From positions 43,549 through 107,548 of the forward strand of contig JAPEVF010000111.1 in assembly GCA_029747585.1 (NCBI GenBank): a stretch of 64,000 bases of DNA. Direction: 5' to 3'. A model generated the notes under the pieces. That model ran no database searches, had not been told where the DNA came from, and saw only the letters and a program-made list of their open reading frames with translations. Positions 35,991 through 48,232 of this stretch are shown one piece after another. The number at the start of each line of letters is the position of its first letter. Position 1 is the stretch's first letter. The position numbers and the translations under genes are program-made. The DNA is from Pleurotus djamor (Eukaryota; Basidiomycota; Agaricomycetes; Agaricales; Pleurotaceae).

Positions 35991-36358
35991 GGATGTTGGA
36001 TGGGATGATGACGGTGGATGGTGGCGGTGGATTGGGATCAGGTTGACTATCCACGGTGTCTCAGATCTCAATCGCGTCGAAATATCCTCAGTTGAAGTTG
36101 AAGAAAGGTTTTCAGGCGACCAGTGACCCTAATCTTTGTTGCCGCCGTATGAGTAGGGCATATTCGTTGTAGTCGATGGACATGAGGGATAATCGAACGG
36201 GTTCAGAGTGGATGCGCGGAGAGATGCTTGCGTTCCTCCTAGCCTTTCATGGGACCCGCCACCTCAAAAACTTAAGTGTATACCATGGCGACTTCTAGCC
36301 TGGTAAACATGGGCGAATTCTAGACCAACGACATTGAAAAGTTAAGACGCCAAATCGT

Positions 36359-37088
36359 TCAAACACGGGTTTGCTAGGGACTTCGTATATTCCAAGAGAT
36401 GGGATTGGTACGTGGGGTAACCAACTACGAATGCGTGGTCATCTATAATGAGGATTAAGGGATAACCAATGTATAATGTTACGACAACAAGGATAAAGTA
36501 GGTCGAAGAGTCCGCGTAGAAGAAGGGGATTAAGCGGTCTGAATGACAGTCATATGAGGATTGGTACGGAACAAAGGGAAACTGGGGACATACCGCCTCC
36601 TTCAAGTGGGTAATCAAGTCATTACGATCCTTGTCCTTCTTGAGACCAGCGAAGGCCATCTTCGTTCCAGGGATGTACTACGCGAGAAGCTATGTCAACA
36701 TCCGACCATTTGGACAACGGGGTCAAAGGACACACCTTTTTGGGGTTCTCGAGGTACTCGAAGAGGGTGTTCTCGTCCCAAACAACGCCCTTGTTGACGT
36801 TGGCGGCGGTGAAGGAGAAACCGTCGGTCGTACCGCTCTTGCGGCCAAAGAGCCTATAGAGATGACATCACCATTAGCCCCACTACGCGAATATCGGCGA
36901 GATGTGGTAAACGCACCCGTGAAGGTTAGGTCCGACTTTGTGAGGCTCGCCAGCACCGAGAGTGTGGCATTGAGCACAGCGGGTCTTGAAGAGACCAGCA
37001 CCTTTTCCGGCGTCACCTGCAAAAAACTTGAGTGAGCTGTCTTCGAGAAACGCGCTCCGCGGAAAGACGCACCAGCAGCGAAAGGCAT
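36359..37088 (-). CDS. CYC1: Cytochrome c
   Basis: Soluble heme protein of the mitochondrial intermembrane space that carries electrons from complex III to complex IV. The spliced product starts [37 protein letters not shown], with the CxxCH heme site CAQCH. It continues [39 protein letters not shown] and, after an intron, [28 protein letters not shown], where Met of GTKM is the sixth heme ligand. There are introns after the sixth codon, before LFGRKS, after NPKK, and after KEA. The short last exon coding QTRV and stopping at 36359 is my best reading but the least certain part. About 108 residues, normal for the family. Confidence 0.92.
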
Positions 37089-39524
37089 TTCTAGAGTCTA
37101 AGAGGAGAACAGGTACAGAAATAAGAAAGGATTATAAGAGCAGAACGTCCGCTGAAGGAGTTCGCTGAAAGGTTTTTGTGGAGGGATGGAGGTGGTAAGT
37201 GACTGAGTGCAGTAAATTCGAGTTGGCGGTGATTTTTGTACGGCGCGGGTCGTAACCGGTTTTTTCCGCCAACCAATCAGAAGTTCACCATTTTCAAGCC
37301 GATCACGCCGGAAGAGGCAGAATCTCGGAGACGGAGCGAGCATTTAGGAGGGTCCCTGAAGCAGCACCTCCGTGCCATAATCAAAAGGTCTGGGTGACCG
37401 CTCTAGAGCGTATGTGCAATATTTTTCACTGCCATCAACCCCACAGGCTCAATGAACAGTTTCTCAATCGCTGCGCAGGCAAATTCAGGCTTGTTCAGTA
37501 AATGGGGGAGTCAAGGCCCCGGCAGGAGGTAATGCGGGTGAGCAACAGTTTGCAAAGTACGCGATTGGTGGTGTTTACCTCCAAGCTACGCGTTGTGTGG
37601 TTACATCCATGATCCATATAAACGATGATCCGTTTATACTCGCTTTTCGGGGTCCAGGCCTGGAAGACCAAAACTCCTGCTATTTTTGAGTCTGATAACC
37701 TACGGCTGCTGGCCTTCGCTACAAGCCCTCTCAGATTGTCTTCGTCCACGCAAGTATCTGCCCATGCCATTCGACGCTCTGCATGAACGGTCTGGGACAC
37801 CACAAGGCCAAAGTCACGATCACAACCACCATACTGATTGACCTTATCCACAGATATCACTCCCGACGCAACCTCAGGGCCAACGCCGACCATGCCATGG
37901 ACTCACCCCACACACGGTCAACTACAGCCCACTATGGGCACGGCAGGTAGCTTTTTCCCTCTGGGTTTTGCGGCGAGGGTTTTTTAACGCGCCCGAGCCG
38001 CCACGCTGAAGATCACAATCCGAAGCAGGGGATAACGCTACTGTACTACAGTCGCGGACGATCATAGTCAACAAAAAGTTTCGGTCACTTTATTTTTCCC
38101 CCAAAGTTGCTTTAAACGAATCTAAAAGATGAACGGAGAGTGTCCCGTGTGGTCCGAAGGAATTCTATCGAGTGGTTCAGTTTCCCATTTTTGGGTGACT
38201 CCCAAAAATTTGGCCGCATGAGAATTTACACTGAACAGAATATTGAATGCGTAGAATGCTTCGTATCACCGAATAATATCCCGTACGGTGTCTGATAACC
38301 CCCCCCCACCTGTGTGGTCTCAGAGCTCCAGGGCACGCACTAGGGGTGAGCGCCNTCAAGCTGCCCGTCGTAGCGCCCAGCGTCACCACCAACCAGTGCT
38401 CTTCTCAGCTTATGGAACACAGTTTCCAGTCAGTTTACGGTTTGTATTCAATAGAAATCTACCAAATAATCCATAAATGGCCGAAAATTTGTCAATGCCC
38501 CATAATTTCCGGACATCGTTTTCCAGAAAGTCCGATCGAGTGGGAGGGTGGCCCACGGGCTCGGAACGCGGTCCTGTGGCAAGGTGTCTTACACCTGCTT
38601 CCAACCTGCTTCGGTGGTGCATCATCGCATTGACCAGTCACCCCGGCCCTCCACCGTCCCCTCATCGTCACTTCCTGCCGTCCTGCCGATCCACTTGAAT
38701 GTACTTGAGCACCAGTGGACAAGGTTGTTTCCCCCATGCACGGTATTTCCGTTCTCTGCGCTTGACCAACCACCTTTCAGCCTGGGCAGGACATCAATGA
38801 AGGTGGCGAGAGTGAAGTTGAATAGAACGCGCCGAGATAGCCTGAGGTGGCTGTTGATCGCGTTGGCAAACACATCAACGCGGCCAAGGAAGCTCAACGA
38901 GTACATTGCCTCAATACTGACGGCTCTGACGCAAGAAACAACTAAGGCAGTTGGCAGCAACGAGCTCAGTAATAGGTACTAAGCTTGAGCTATATAAACG
39001 GTCAACTCGGCATCATAGTCACGGGCCACTCACTTGGCGTTGGATCGCGTTCCAGGACCGCGGTCCTCTCTCCCAGTCGATCAGACGTTCTTTTCCGAGT
39101 TCTTTCAGCCTTTCCTTCTTCCCAAAATTTCTGGGCCGCAGGCCCAGCCAGTCATGCGCGGTCAAATTTGTTGACTTTGATCGTCCGCGACTGTACACGC
39201 AACCACACCGCGTCTTAGTAGCTTGTGCATACTTGTAGCGGTATATGAACGCGGGTTTAAACAAAAAAAGCCAAAGTCACGATAGACCGCTGGACCGCCG
39301 GGACGGTCCCGTGACAGTCTTGTTGATCGCGTGCTACGTGGGAAGACCGCAGAGCGCGAAACTCCCACGCATAGGCCTTGCATTCCACTCTCATCGTCGT
39401 CGACGGCAACGGGCGCATACCCCTGTTCGGCGGGCTCGACGGTGTCCTCGCATTATTGCATCATTTGCCTTGGTCGACAAGGGCCTTTATGACTGGCTTT
39501 CCCGCGACAATTATCCTAACTGCG
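37089..39524. other. Gene-poor region, no confident gene
   Basis: A 132-codon open frame on the minus strand (37495-37893) has no recognised relative. There is a perfect 8-base inverted repeat (TTTTTGGG/CCCAAAAA, 38188-38208), a C9 run near 38299, and a 14-base palindrome AGGACCGCGGTCCT at 39054-39067. These could mark decayed mobile sequence, but no transposase or terminal repeats were seen. Confidence 0.45.
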
Positions 39525-41673
39525 ATGTCTTCAACCCAATCAAAACATCCAACCAAACGTAAAGCATCTGAAGATATGAACCCATTGACCGCAGCGGCCG
39601 CGAAGAAATCCAAGAGGGACCAGGTGCGCAGGAATTTACTTCGTGATGGTCTTCAAATTATCATATTAACGCGTTTGTAGGCTTTGAGCAATAAACGTAA
39701 ACGCAAGTGGCTGTTTCGTTCAAAATAACGCGTTTGTTCAACGTTGATCCCCCTTCTACAGTGTTCAACGGAGAGGACTACTCAGGGGTGACACACGTTG
39801 TCAAACTACCCGCGTCAAGTCAATCGCCCTTGAATGAGCCTTTGGCCCTCCAGCCGCCGAGCAGACCACAATCCGCCCAGTCCTCGCGCCCGGACCCGCA
39901 ATCACGTCCTTCTAAGAAATTCCGCGCCGATTCCGCTCAGCCTCAGTCCCAGTCGCGTCCTTCTACGGTTCCTGAAGAACGCAGTGTAGAGGACGACGTG
40001 AGGGCGATGGATGATGAAGCTGAACATCTTCGTCGGCAGTCACGCGCACAGGCCACGCCAAGCCGACTGAAAACACCTATCAATTTCCACACGACCACGC
40101 CTAATACCAGTCGTCGCAGTAAAGTGCGCGACACATCTATATCGATACCCGAGAACGAAACACCGCAGTTGAAGAGGAATAAACAGATACGGGATGATGT
40201 GATGGCTGAATATGATAATGGGGCAGAGTCTAGTCAGGGCACTTCGAGTCACACCCCGCACGCTACACCAAGATCAGGTGGTCATAGGAGGAAGAGTTCA
40301 ATAGGCTCCAGAGGGAAGAGGATTAGTGAGGTTTTTGAGGCCACGGGAGCCATTTGTACGTGGTCTATTACATCGTTCCTGCGTTGCTTGACTGTCCTTC
40401 CCTTTCCCCTCCGCTAAACTAGCTCAACCACACAACTCGGTTTCGGATTCTAGTTTCTACAAACATATCGACCTTGATCTAGCCGAACCAGAGCGGGTTC
40501 GACAACTACTTATATGGTGTTCATCTCGTGCAATACCATCCTATGCTACGTCCCCACCACATGCTTCCTCATCAAAGGACCCGCCGCCGAAACCTCCCAA
40601 TTTACCGCCTCTCTCTGCCGTCGCCTCCGCGACCTTGCGAAATGTCCAAGACGACATGGTTCGAATGCTGGCTGAAAGGAAAATACCAATACGACTATAC
40701 TCTGCCGAGACGAACGCCTCGGACGGGGAGAAGAAGGAGAATGCGCAAAATGTGAAGAACAAACACTGGGAGGCCACTTATAGCTCGCAAATACAGCAGT
40801 ATGTCTCCATCTCGCACCCTTTCCGAAGACAACTCAATCACATTATCTAGGGCTCGGATCGAGGCTGATCGGTGGAATCAAGTCGATGCGTTTTATGAAG
40901 CCTATTTCAAGAAGCTTGCACCTCCTGACCCTCCAATACCAACATCAACTCAACCATCCCCGAAGGCCAAGGGTAAACAACGCGCGTCCGACGATGTTGA
41001 TCCTGAGGCTGAAGAATGGGATTTACGAGAACATACTCTTCCAGAGACTCTGAGATCTGGGCTAGATCTAGCGAAGGTTGTCTTGGGGCGGAGTAAAGCT
41101 CGTGGACGGGGAGAGAAGCGCGTTGTTGGTCCTGCATCCGCCTATGCATCAATAGCTCAAGAGGAAGCGGAAAGGGAGGCGAGGATAGTGGAGCGAGAGA
41201 AGGAGTTGGAGTTCAACCTTGATACACTGAAGACCTTTCTCAATACGGCGCGGCATGTCACCAATATCGCCGAAGCTACACTCGACCAGCGGTTCGCTCT
41301 GTTGTCTATTGGCCTCACGGCGCGCACAGATCCATTTTCTCTGGGGGTGGACGCTGGAACCACACACATGCTATCAAACTACGTCCCTCGAGGTCTGGGG
41401 GGTATTGTCTCGGGCGGGAGTGGAGATCCACAGGAACTTTTGCGTGCATTGGCAAATGTGGATCGTGAACGTCCGCCGAGTCAGATTGGAGATGCTGCTC
41501 GACGAGCTATGCGGGAGGTTCAACGAGCGGAGGAGATGGGCGGTGCCAGTATTGCGGATAGGCGACTGACGGGCATACCAAACATCCTGGCCACCCCAAG
41601 GAAGGCTCCTGGGACACCCCGTCGTGCTACCACTCCCGGGCGCGCAACAACGCCTGGTCGAGATTTCCGGTAG
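39525..41673 (+). CDS. DSN1: Kinetochore protein Dsn1/Mis13 (Mis12 complex)
   Basis: A subunit of the Mis12/MIND complex that links centromeric chromatin to the outer kinetochore. It starts MSSTQSKHPTKRKASEDM. After an intron a long disordered basic and Ser-rich part follows. It ends at the family hallmark KRISEVFEATGAI, which continues after the next intron with LPHNSVSDSSFYKHIDLDLAEPERVRQLLIWCSSRA, the conserved start of the Mis13 helical domain. Later: RNVQDDMVRMLAERKIPI, then RARIEADRWNQVDAFYEAYFKKL after another intron, and LREHTLPETLRSGLDLAKVVLGR. The C terminus contains repeated TPGR/TPRRATTP, likely a contact or phosphorylation segment. The start is the first ATG followed by the basic KRKASED stretch. 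Confidence 0.88.
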
Positions 41674-41911
41674 CTTCCCCGTTCGATGTCTCTGAATGCA
41701 CCACTGCGGTTTGAACTTTGAGGTTTATAGTTATTGTCTTTTACTGTATCTGTTTGCCGTCATATTTTCTCCCCTACATTGCTTTGAACTTTGCATTTGT
41801 ATTCTTAAATCTATTTGGTTTGTATGGATATGTATAATTCATTTGATTTGCTGACCGTTCGTTCATGCACACGCGACTGATGTCCCGCATGGAGACGTTT
41901 CAGTTTTCGTG

Positions 41912-43505
41912 ATGTCGTTGGGTTCAGGCGGGCGCCAGCGCGTCTCCCCCTCCACGTCTTCAACCACAACCATGACATGCTCCCGTGCAGTATTTCGCTG
42001 CTTCAAAACTCTTGAACGCTTAGGAGATAGGATAACTGGCGCGGCTGGACCGTATTTCATTGGTCTTGCCGTCATCCTGATGGGCGTCGGAACTGTGTGT
42101 TTCTGTGAGTTCATTGCAGACATCCTCGGTGTACGGAGTATGCTCAAGAAAGATATCATATACTCATGCAGTTGATGTTATCGCCCCTGGACTGTCCTAT
42201 CCAATAATTAGCTGGCCAATATGCATCCTCATCGCTCTAAATCTCCATGTGCACTATTTCTATGTTTGCACTGTCCCGCCAGGCTTTGCGGATGAACCTC
42301 CTAGGACAGCCCCAAACAGTATCCTTTGGGCGAAGAAACCGCAAAGGAAACCGTTGACGAGAGGGGTTAATTGGTCTTCGAGTGGTGCAAGCGTTAGGAT
42401 AACCAAGGCCGCTTCGACGAAGTGTAGGAAATGTGGTCAGGCGAAACCGGAGGTATGTTGATGGTTTGCTTATTTGTATACTGTATGCTGAGTTTCGGTC
42501 GAGAGAACGCATCACTGTCGGATATGCAACCGATGCGTGCTCAAATATGACCATCATTGTCCCGTGAGTCGTTACATCTTGCATGAAGGTTGTTTGACTT
42601 GCCTGCTGAAACGCGTGTCCTTATAGTGTAAGTTCCACGGACCGCACAAGCGCGTCGTTGACTCACCGCCTGATGATAAGGGATAAATCAATGTGTTGGA
42701 ATTCATAACGAACGGCATTTCGTTCTCTTCTTGTAAGCCCTTCCTTCAAGTCGAGCTGGTTCATCACTTAATTTGGGCAATGGAAAGGGCTTACTTGGTG
42801 CTAGCATCAACATGTTTCGCTACGCTTGGCTATCCACACATTCTTGACGCGTTGGGCGTGACTATGGTGGTGAGCCGTTTCATAGCGTCCCGCTTCACCG
42901 TCTTTTAAAAATCGGAATGTAGCGAGATTGGGACCATCACGTACCGGAACTCGCGTTCATCTTGACCTACATTCTGTCCGTGGTATTAGGCCTCGCTGTG
43001 GGCATTATGCTTTCATACCATCTTTGGGTGGTTGCCAAGGGTGAAACTACCGTTGAAACGCAGGATCATGAACATTACTCCAAGTTGGCGTCTAGTCGCG
43101 GAGAGGTTTGTCTTATCATATCTGTGTCATGCATGTACCCTCTTACTAACCTATTCCTCAGAATTTCGTCAATTCGTATGATTTAGGGTACGGCTCTCTT
43201 GAGTGTATTGCATGCATTGAACCTCGCTGAATGTATTTGAACAGGAAAATGATGAATTTGAAACTGTTCTTCAATGTTTGGGAAGACGGCTAGTGAGTTG
43301 CTTTCCTCCATGCTACCCGCGTTGACTGATTTCATTGTTCACTTCCAGTTCGTTTACGACACTTCTTCTCCCGCTCCGAATAATGCCTTATACAGATGGG
43401 AGGCACTGGGCTAGACGACCCGGTCACGAAGAACATTATGGCATCAGGATAGGCGAGGAGATTACAGATGATGAAGACGACGACGATGACGGCTCGGCTA
43501 ATTAA
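41912..43505 (+). CDS. DHHC-type protein S-acyltransferase (Pfa-like)
   Basis: Integral membrane enzyme that transfers palmitate to cysteines of target proteins at the Golgi or ER. After a short cytosolic start come helix 1 (GPYFIGLAVILMGVGTVCF) and helix 2 (ISWPICILIALNLHVHYFYV). The zinc/active-site domain reads KCRKCGQAKPE, RTHHCRICNRCVLKYDHHCP, then WINQCVGIHNERHFVLF. Helices 3-4 include YLVLASTCFATLGYPHILDALG and FILTYILSVVLGLAVGIMLSYHLWVV, followed by the family's GETTVETQDHE and FVNSYDLG (the TTxE and PaCCT-like motifs). The C terminus is acidic. Joining DHHCP to WINQ needs either a one-base exon at 42627 or a weak alternative donor (see findings). An alternative start is the ATG about 20 codons downstream. 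Confidence 0.88.
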
Positions 43506-43974
43506 AACACAGCTCTTCGTTCGCTGTCACATGTCGGCTGGTACCTCCATTGTATTTTCTACAATCTACGGATGGTGCGTGTAAATCTCTTATTAGATTA
43601 TTTTCCATCATTACATATGGATATGACGATACACGCCGGGGCCAGATGACGGTTGAAGGCCGCCCACGCTTCCGCCTCAAACGGGAGCGATGTGGCATCC
43701 TTGGAAACTCCATGATCTCCGTCCGGCTTTTAGAGTAAACGCTGTTTGCTCCTTCATTTCTGATTCCCTTTGTTGCATTCGCAATGACCTGTACTTGTGC
43801 TGACCCATTTCCTCACAGAATATCTATATCATTACTGTGTTCAGTATATTCTAATCGGCCACAGACTTTATATTAGGTATAGACCACTACGGAGACTGCT
43901 TAATCTAGATTCATGGTCCCCGTCCACTTCAGAGGAGGCTCTCGCCTAAGCCCGCCGCGTTAGCTTTTATCCTT

Positions 43975-45239
43975 TCATGATATGAATGATTCGAACTCAC
44001 CGAATGCTGCACGGATCAGTTTACATGCGACATCGACAGTCTTTTTCGCGCTTTTGGGGTCCCCAATCGCCGGATTTACTTCCTGTAGATAACAACTCAA
44101 CCAAGGGTATCATGAGAACACCACTTCGAACTCACCACCAAGTCCATACCAATCAACATCCCGGTTTCAGCCACAGCTTCGCAGATGTACCTCCCTTCTC
44201 GAAGATTCAAGCCACCTTCCACATCAGTTCCCGTGCTAGGCGCAACCGACGGGTCCAATGCATCAATATCAAAACTTAAATGGATTGGACGGGTTCTGTC
44301 CGGGTTGATTCTGTCCATGGCCATTTCGACGATCTTGCCGATTCCGTACTTGTCGACGTGGTGCATGCTGTAGGCTGCTATACCGTGCCTCGCCAGGGTT
44401 TCCTTCTCTCCCGCTTCGATGTCACGAAGACCGATATAGGCTATGCGAGAGGGATGGAGCTTCCCTTTGACCCACGAGTATTCGGGCATCTTTGAGAGCC
44501 CGAGGAGAAATGATACAGGCATCCCATGCAACCAGCCTGAATGGCACAGCTTCAGCGACGTGTCTGGTCACTCAAGTACGGTACAGGCTTACCTTGCACT
44601 GTAGTCTCTGGCGTGTTGATATCCGCATGGGCATCGATCCAAAGAACACACAACTCGGGGTGTGCTTCTAAGGTACCTCCAATAGTTGCCATCGCCTGAC
44701 GAGGAGTTATCAGGTGCGATAGACAGAGAGTAGCGATATACGTGTACTCACTAGCGAATGATCCCCTCCAATATTGAGTACTAACTTTCCATCCTTCGCG
44801 TGCTTTGAGACGACCTTGAAGGTTCTTTCACAGGCCAGCGAAACTAGGCGAGGCTGCCTCATACGGCCAATATTGGGGTCTCCTGTTGCCTTTATTTCCG
44901 CTTCCTGGTCTTCATAGGTTATTTGCTCGGACGAGACTTGGTAGTTCAGCTCTTCTAGTTGCTGCAACAGGCCAGCCTTGACGAGATGAGTTGGGCCGTC
45001 TTCAACCCCCGATTTTCCCTGGCCACCCCTAACGAAGGAAGAAAAACGATCTTGAGATCCTCTCGATCTTCGCTTCAGCCATGTGAAATGTGCCCTACCT
45101 GAAGCAGCACCCTACAACCTGGTAAAGAAACGAATTTAGTCAGAGGGATACCATATTTAGTGAGTCCGCCACTTACCGCTAACTTCTTTGCTTCCGTGGG
45201 TTGCGGGCTAGATAGTGCGTTCGTGGTTTCAATGGCCAT
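43975..45239 (-). CDS. CAR1: Arginase
   Basis: Manganese enzyme that hydrolyses arginine to ornithine and urea. MAIETTNALSSPQPTEAKKLA precedes two introns that isolate the short exon VVGCCFR, and then GGQGKSGVEDGP. The metal ligands are visible in LNIGGDHS, LWIDAHADINTPE and LSFDIDALDPSVAPSTGT, and the substrate loop is NLHGMP. The end EVNPAIGDPKSAKKTVDVACKLIRAAFGE is typical. I place the stop at 43975 by reading through; however, GTGAGT immediately after the GCATTCG could be a donor, leading to a different short last exon near 43900. About 320 residues. Confidence 0.92.
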
Positions 45240-45939
45240 TTTGTTGTGAGGGGGGGACTGGGTGCAGTAGATGAAATTGAAGCGATGCGGTCTCAAGGAA
45301 TTGCGGAATGGGAGAATTTATACCAACCTTCGAAATCCATTCGACGAGATTTTGTCCAAATTTAGCGGTGACTCACCGCGACGCAACTGGATTGCAATAT
45401 GATTGACAACAGCTTGCAATGATGTTTCCGCCTTGGGGACAGCCTTAGGTGCATGCTGTTAGTTTGTGGCCGTCGAGTTACTACCTTAAATCTGGGTCTC
45501 CGCTTCACCTGGAATGGCGATGTGAGTAACAAGGCCTGCAGCTTGCCGATGATCTCGATTGGGGGCTAATGGCTATCGTCCACCTCATCTGCATCATTCA
45601 CGAATCCTGGTCTTTGGGTTTGTTTCAAGAATGCCTACTCGGCCGACTGGAATTGCGTCAGAATTATTCTGAAGCGCGCACAGGCATAGTGAGAGATTTG
45701 ATATTCCGTTGGCGTCGGCACAGTGGTCCATTGACCACAGGAGCGTGGCAACACGCATACTCTGATGTAACTGGGTGTTCGCGTTTGCGTGGGCCAAAAG
45801 TTGAAATGATAGGAAGAAGGGGAAAATAAATTATTGCAACGGTAGGGGGTACAATGGAGTGTGGATACCAATACAGATAACTAGGTCATTACTTATTAAT
45901 TGACCGCCTCACGCCGCCATCTAACTGTGTTCGAAGTTT
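45240..45939. other. Intergenic, possible enoyl-CoA hydratase-like relic
   Basis: On the minus strand near 45520 the peptide AAGLVTHIAIPG and, after a possible intron, KAETSLQAVVNHIAIQLRR (about 45370-45440) recall the C-terminal part of enoyl-CoA hydratase/isomerase proteins. No complete frame surrounds them. The arginase promoter also lies here. Confidence 0.25.
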
Positions 45940-48232
45940 TTAGAAATTCTCTTGAGGACGGAGCGTCAATAACTCCATCGCGGACTTGAGCACTTTCAAA
46001 GCACAATCGAACATAAACATTCGAGCACGGGCCAATTCTTGGTCCTTCTCCTGGAAAACGGGGGCAGATTTCCATAGTCGCCTGACACTTTTGCAAAGGT
46101 CGAAGGTGAAGTGGACGATCTTGCAAGGTTGGTGCGTGGCCAAGGCCGCGTCGATGACGTCTGGGTATTTACCCAAGAGGAAAATGAGGCGATGGACGTC
46201 GTCACCAATGAGCAGGGATGTATCGATAGCCTCGGGATTGATATTGATGAGTAGATCCGCATTCCGCCGCCGTAGGGACACCAGCCGTGCGTATGTGAAT
46301 TGGATAAACAAGCCGTTGTCACGAGCGAGTTTTTTGCCACAGGGGAGGTAAATTTCTGGGTGGGACCAATCGGCAGCGTAGTCCCGGATTCTAATGTAAT
46401 CCAATGTCAGGAGTGTATGAAGCGGGCTGTGGAAGCTAACTATACCTGCGGCGGGAGAAATCATTTATCTTGAGCAAAGAAATTGCAAGCTCTTGAGCGA
46501 CTTGCTGTTGGGCGATGGCGTCATCAATACGAGAATGACGTCTCATTTCTCCTTGAATCGAGGCAGTGATGGCGCCAATGGTTTCGTCAAGGAAGGTGAC
46601 CTGGCCATTCCTTGTGGAAAACTTCGTGTTCTGGCCATCACTCTTCTTAGGCCCACTGATGAGGCCATGGTTGATGTGCTCAATCTGGCCGTTAACTGCC
46701 CAGTGGAATTTCCTCAATTCCAAGATTTTCATCACCCGTGCCAGGTGAACATCTTGTTGAGATGCCACAACATAGATCATCTTGTCGAATTGGCATTTCT
46801 GGTAGCGACGGACAGCCTCGGCCACGTCGCGAGAAAGGTAGATAGATGTCCCGTCTGTGGATGGAGTCAGCATCCCGGGGGCCCCGAAATGAAGCAGGGC
46901 ACTTACTTCCTTTCCTCAACACGCCCTTTCCTAGGTGGTACTGCTCCAAATCTACACGCTGCGCAACGAAGCCTGGATTATCCTTCATTTCTTCATCGAC
47001 GATCTTGCCCAGATCTTGCAAATGGGAGAGTGTCTCGTCTTGTAGGGCTTTGCTGACCTTGCTCTCGGCGGAATAAGTATCGAAGTGGGCGTTCAGCATC
47101 TGATAATCGGCTTCATAGCGTCGGACAGTCAGGTCGCGAATGCGCTTCCACCAGTTTACAGCTTCCTCGTCACCATCTTCCATGCGCTTGAAGAATTCGG
47201 CAGCTTTGAGCATAATTCTTGACTTGGTCGAATCATCGGTCTTGGCGTCTTTGTTGACCTTCACGTAGACGTCAAAGAGGTGCTTGCATGGATCCGCAAT
47301 AAGGGCTTCCTCATTCCCGTACTGATCATATCCTACATATATCATAGCGAACTGCCAATGCAAGGATCAGAGGAGAGAAGTGGTTGTGGGATAAACGGCA
47401 ACCTCACCTGGGTACCCCAGTCGCCGAGGTAGTTCATGGCGTTAACATCCCAGTGCAACTTGACGTAGAGATTGCGAAGGAAGGCTCCGAGGATCGTTGG
47501 GCGAAGATGACCGATGTGGAACGGTTTGGCGATATTGGGCGAACTGTATTCAATGATGATGATACGACCTTGACCGTCGTCGTAGAACCCATAATCAGGA
47601 TGCAGGGAGACTGCTAGCAGAACAGCGTTGGCCAGGGAAGATGTCGCGCATTTGAAGTTTACAAAATAACCCGCAATCCACATCTGCGAAATTGTGGTGT
47701 TGGGGACAAACTATAACTGAGCGTCAGGTTCATGAGCGCGAAACAGTATAGCGCTTTACGGTACCTGAGCTTCCAAACGAGCCGTGACAGTTTCAATTGA
47801 AGCATCATTGATCCCAAGCGCTCGAAGGCAAACGTAAAAGTCTGATCCTTTCCTCCCGTAACGGATATGATGGTAGATAGCGGACTCGCGGATTAACAAA
47901 GCGCCTGCCAGGAAGTTGGTAATTGTGGTTCGAGGGTCAAGGAAAGTTCGTGTCTTCGACGCGTTCTTGTCCTCTAGCGTGACTAGAACATCATCGTCAA
48001 GTGTGTCGGACAAGTCAGTGAAAGAGGATGATGTCGACCGGTTAGAGAAAGGGGAGTTTGGGGGATGAGAAGGAGACGACCAGGAGGAATCGTGACTTGG
48101 GGTAGGGGATGCAGACCGAGGCGGCCATGTGGACGCTGGGATATTGAGACGGGACGAACGATGCATAGCTAGAATAGTGGTGTCTAAGAGGTGTTGTATG
48201 GCAAGTGGACCGAGGATACTGAGGAGTCCCAT
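45940..48232 (-). CDS. Divergent arginyl-tRNA synthetase
   Basis: A class I aminoacyl-tRNA synthetase fold specific for arginine. The signature SSPNIAKPFHIGHLRPTI contains the HIGH box, followed by NAMNYLGDWGTQ-FAMIYVGYDQYG and DPCKHLFDVYVKVNKD. The catalytic region continues GTSIYLSRDVAEAVRRYQKCQFDKMIYVVASQQDVH, and the anticodon-binding part ends IQFTYARLVSLRRRN ... KSAMELLTLRPQENF. Departures from the family: the KMSKS-equivalent MSTRKGT reads FSTRNGQ after an extra stretch of about 9 residues; DGTS becomes NGTS at an exon junction; the DTGPYLQY block reads RDNGLFIQF. The N-terminal ~150 residues (from MGLLSILGPL) are Ser/Pro-rich and unlike standard enzymes. The frame is intact over all exons. 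It could be a weak, specialised or non-catalytic paralogue. Confidence 0.75.

Noticed and set aside
41912..42563. Possibility that the DHHC gene is a pseudogene because DHHCP does not continue in frame
   Set aside because: All other exons are intact with conserved motifs, and a one-base exon with canonical flanking splice sites repairs the frame to the exact family sequence.
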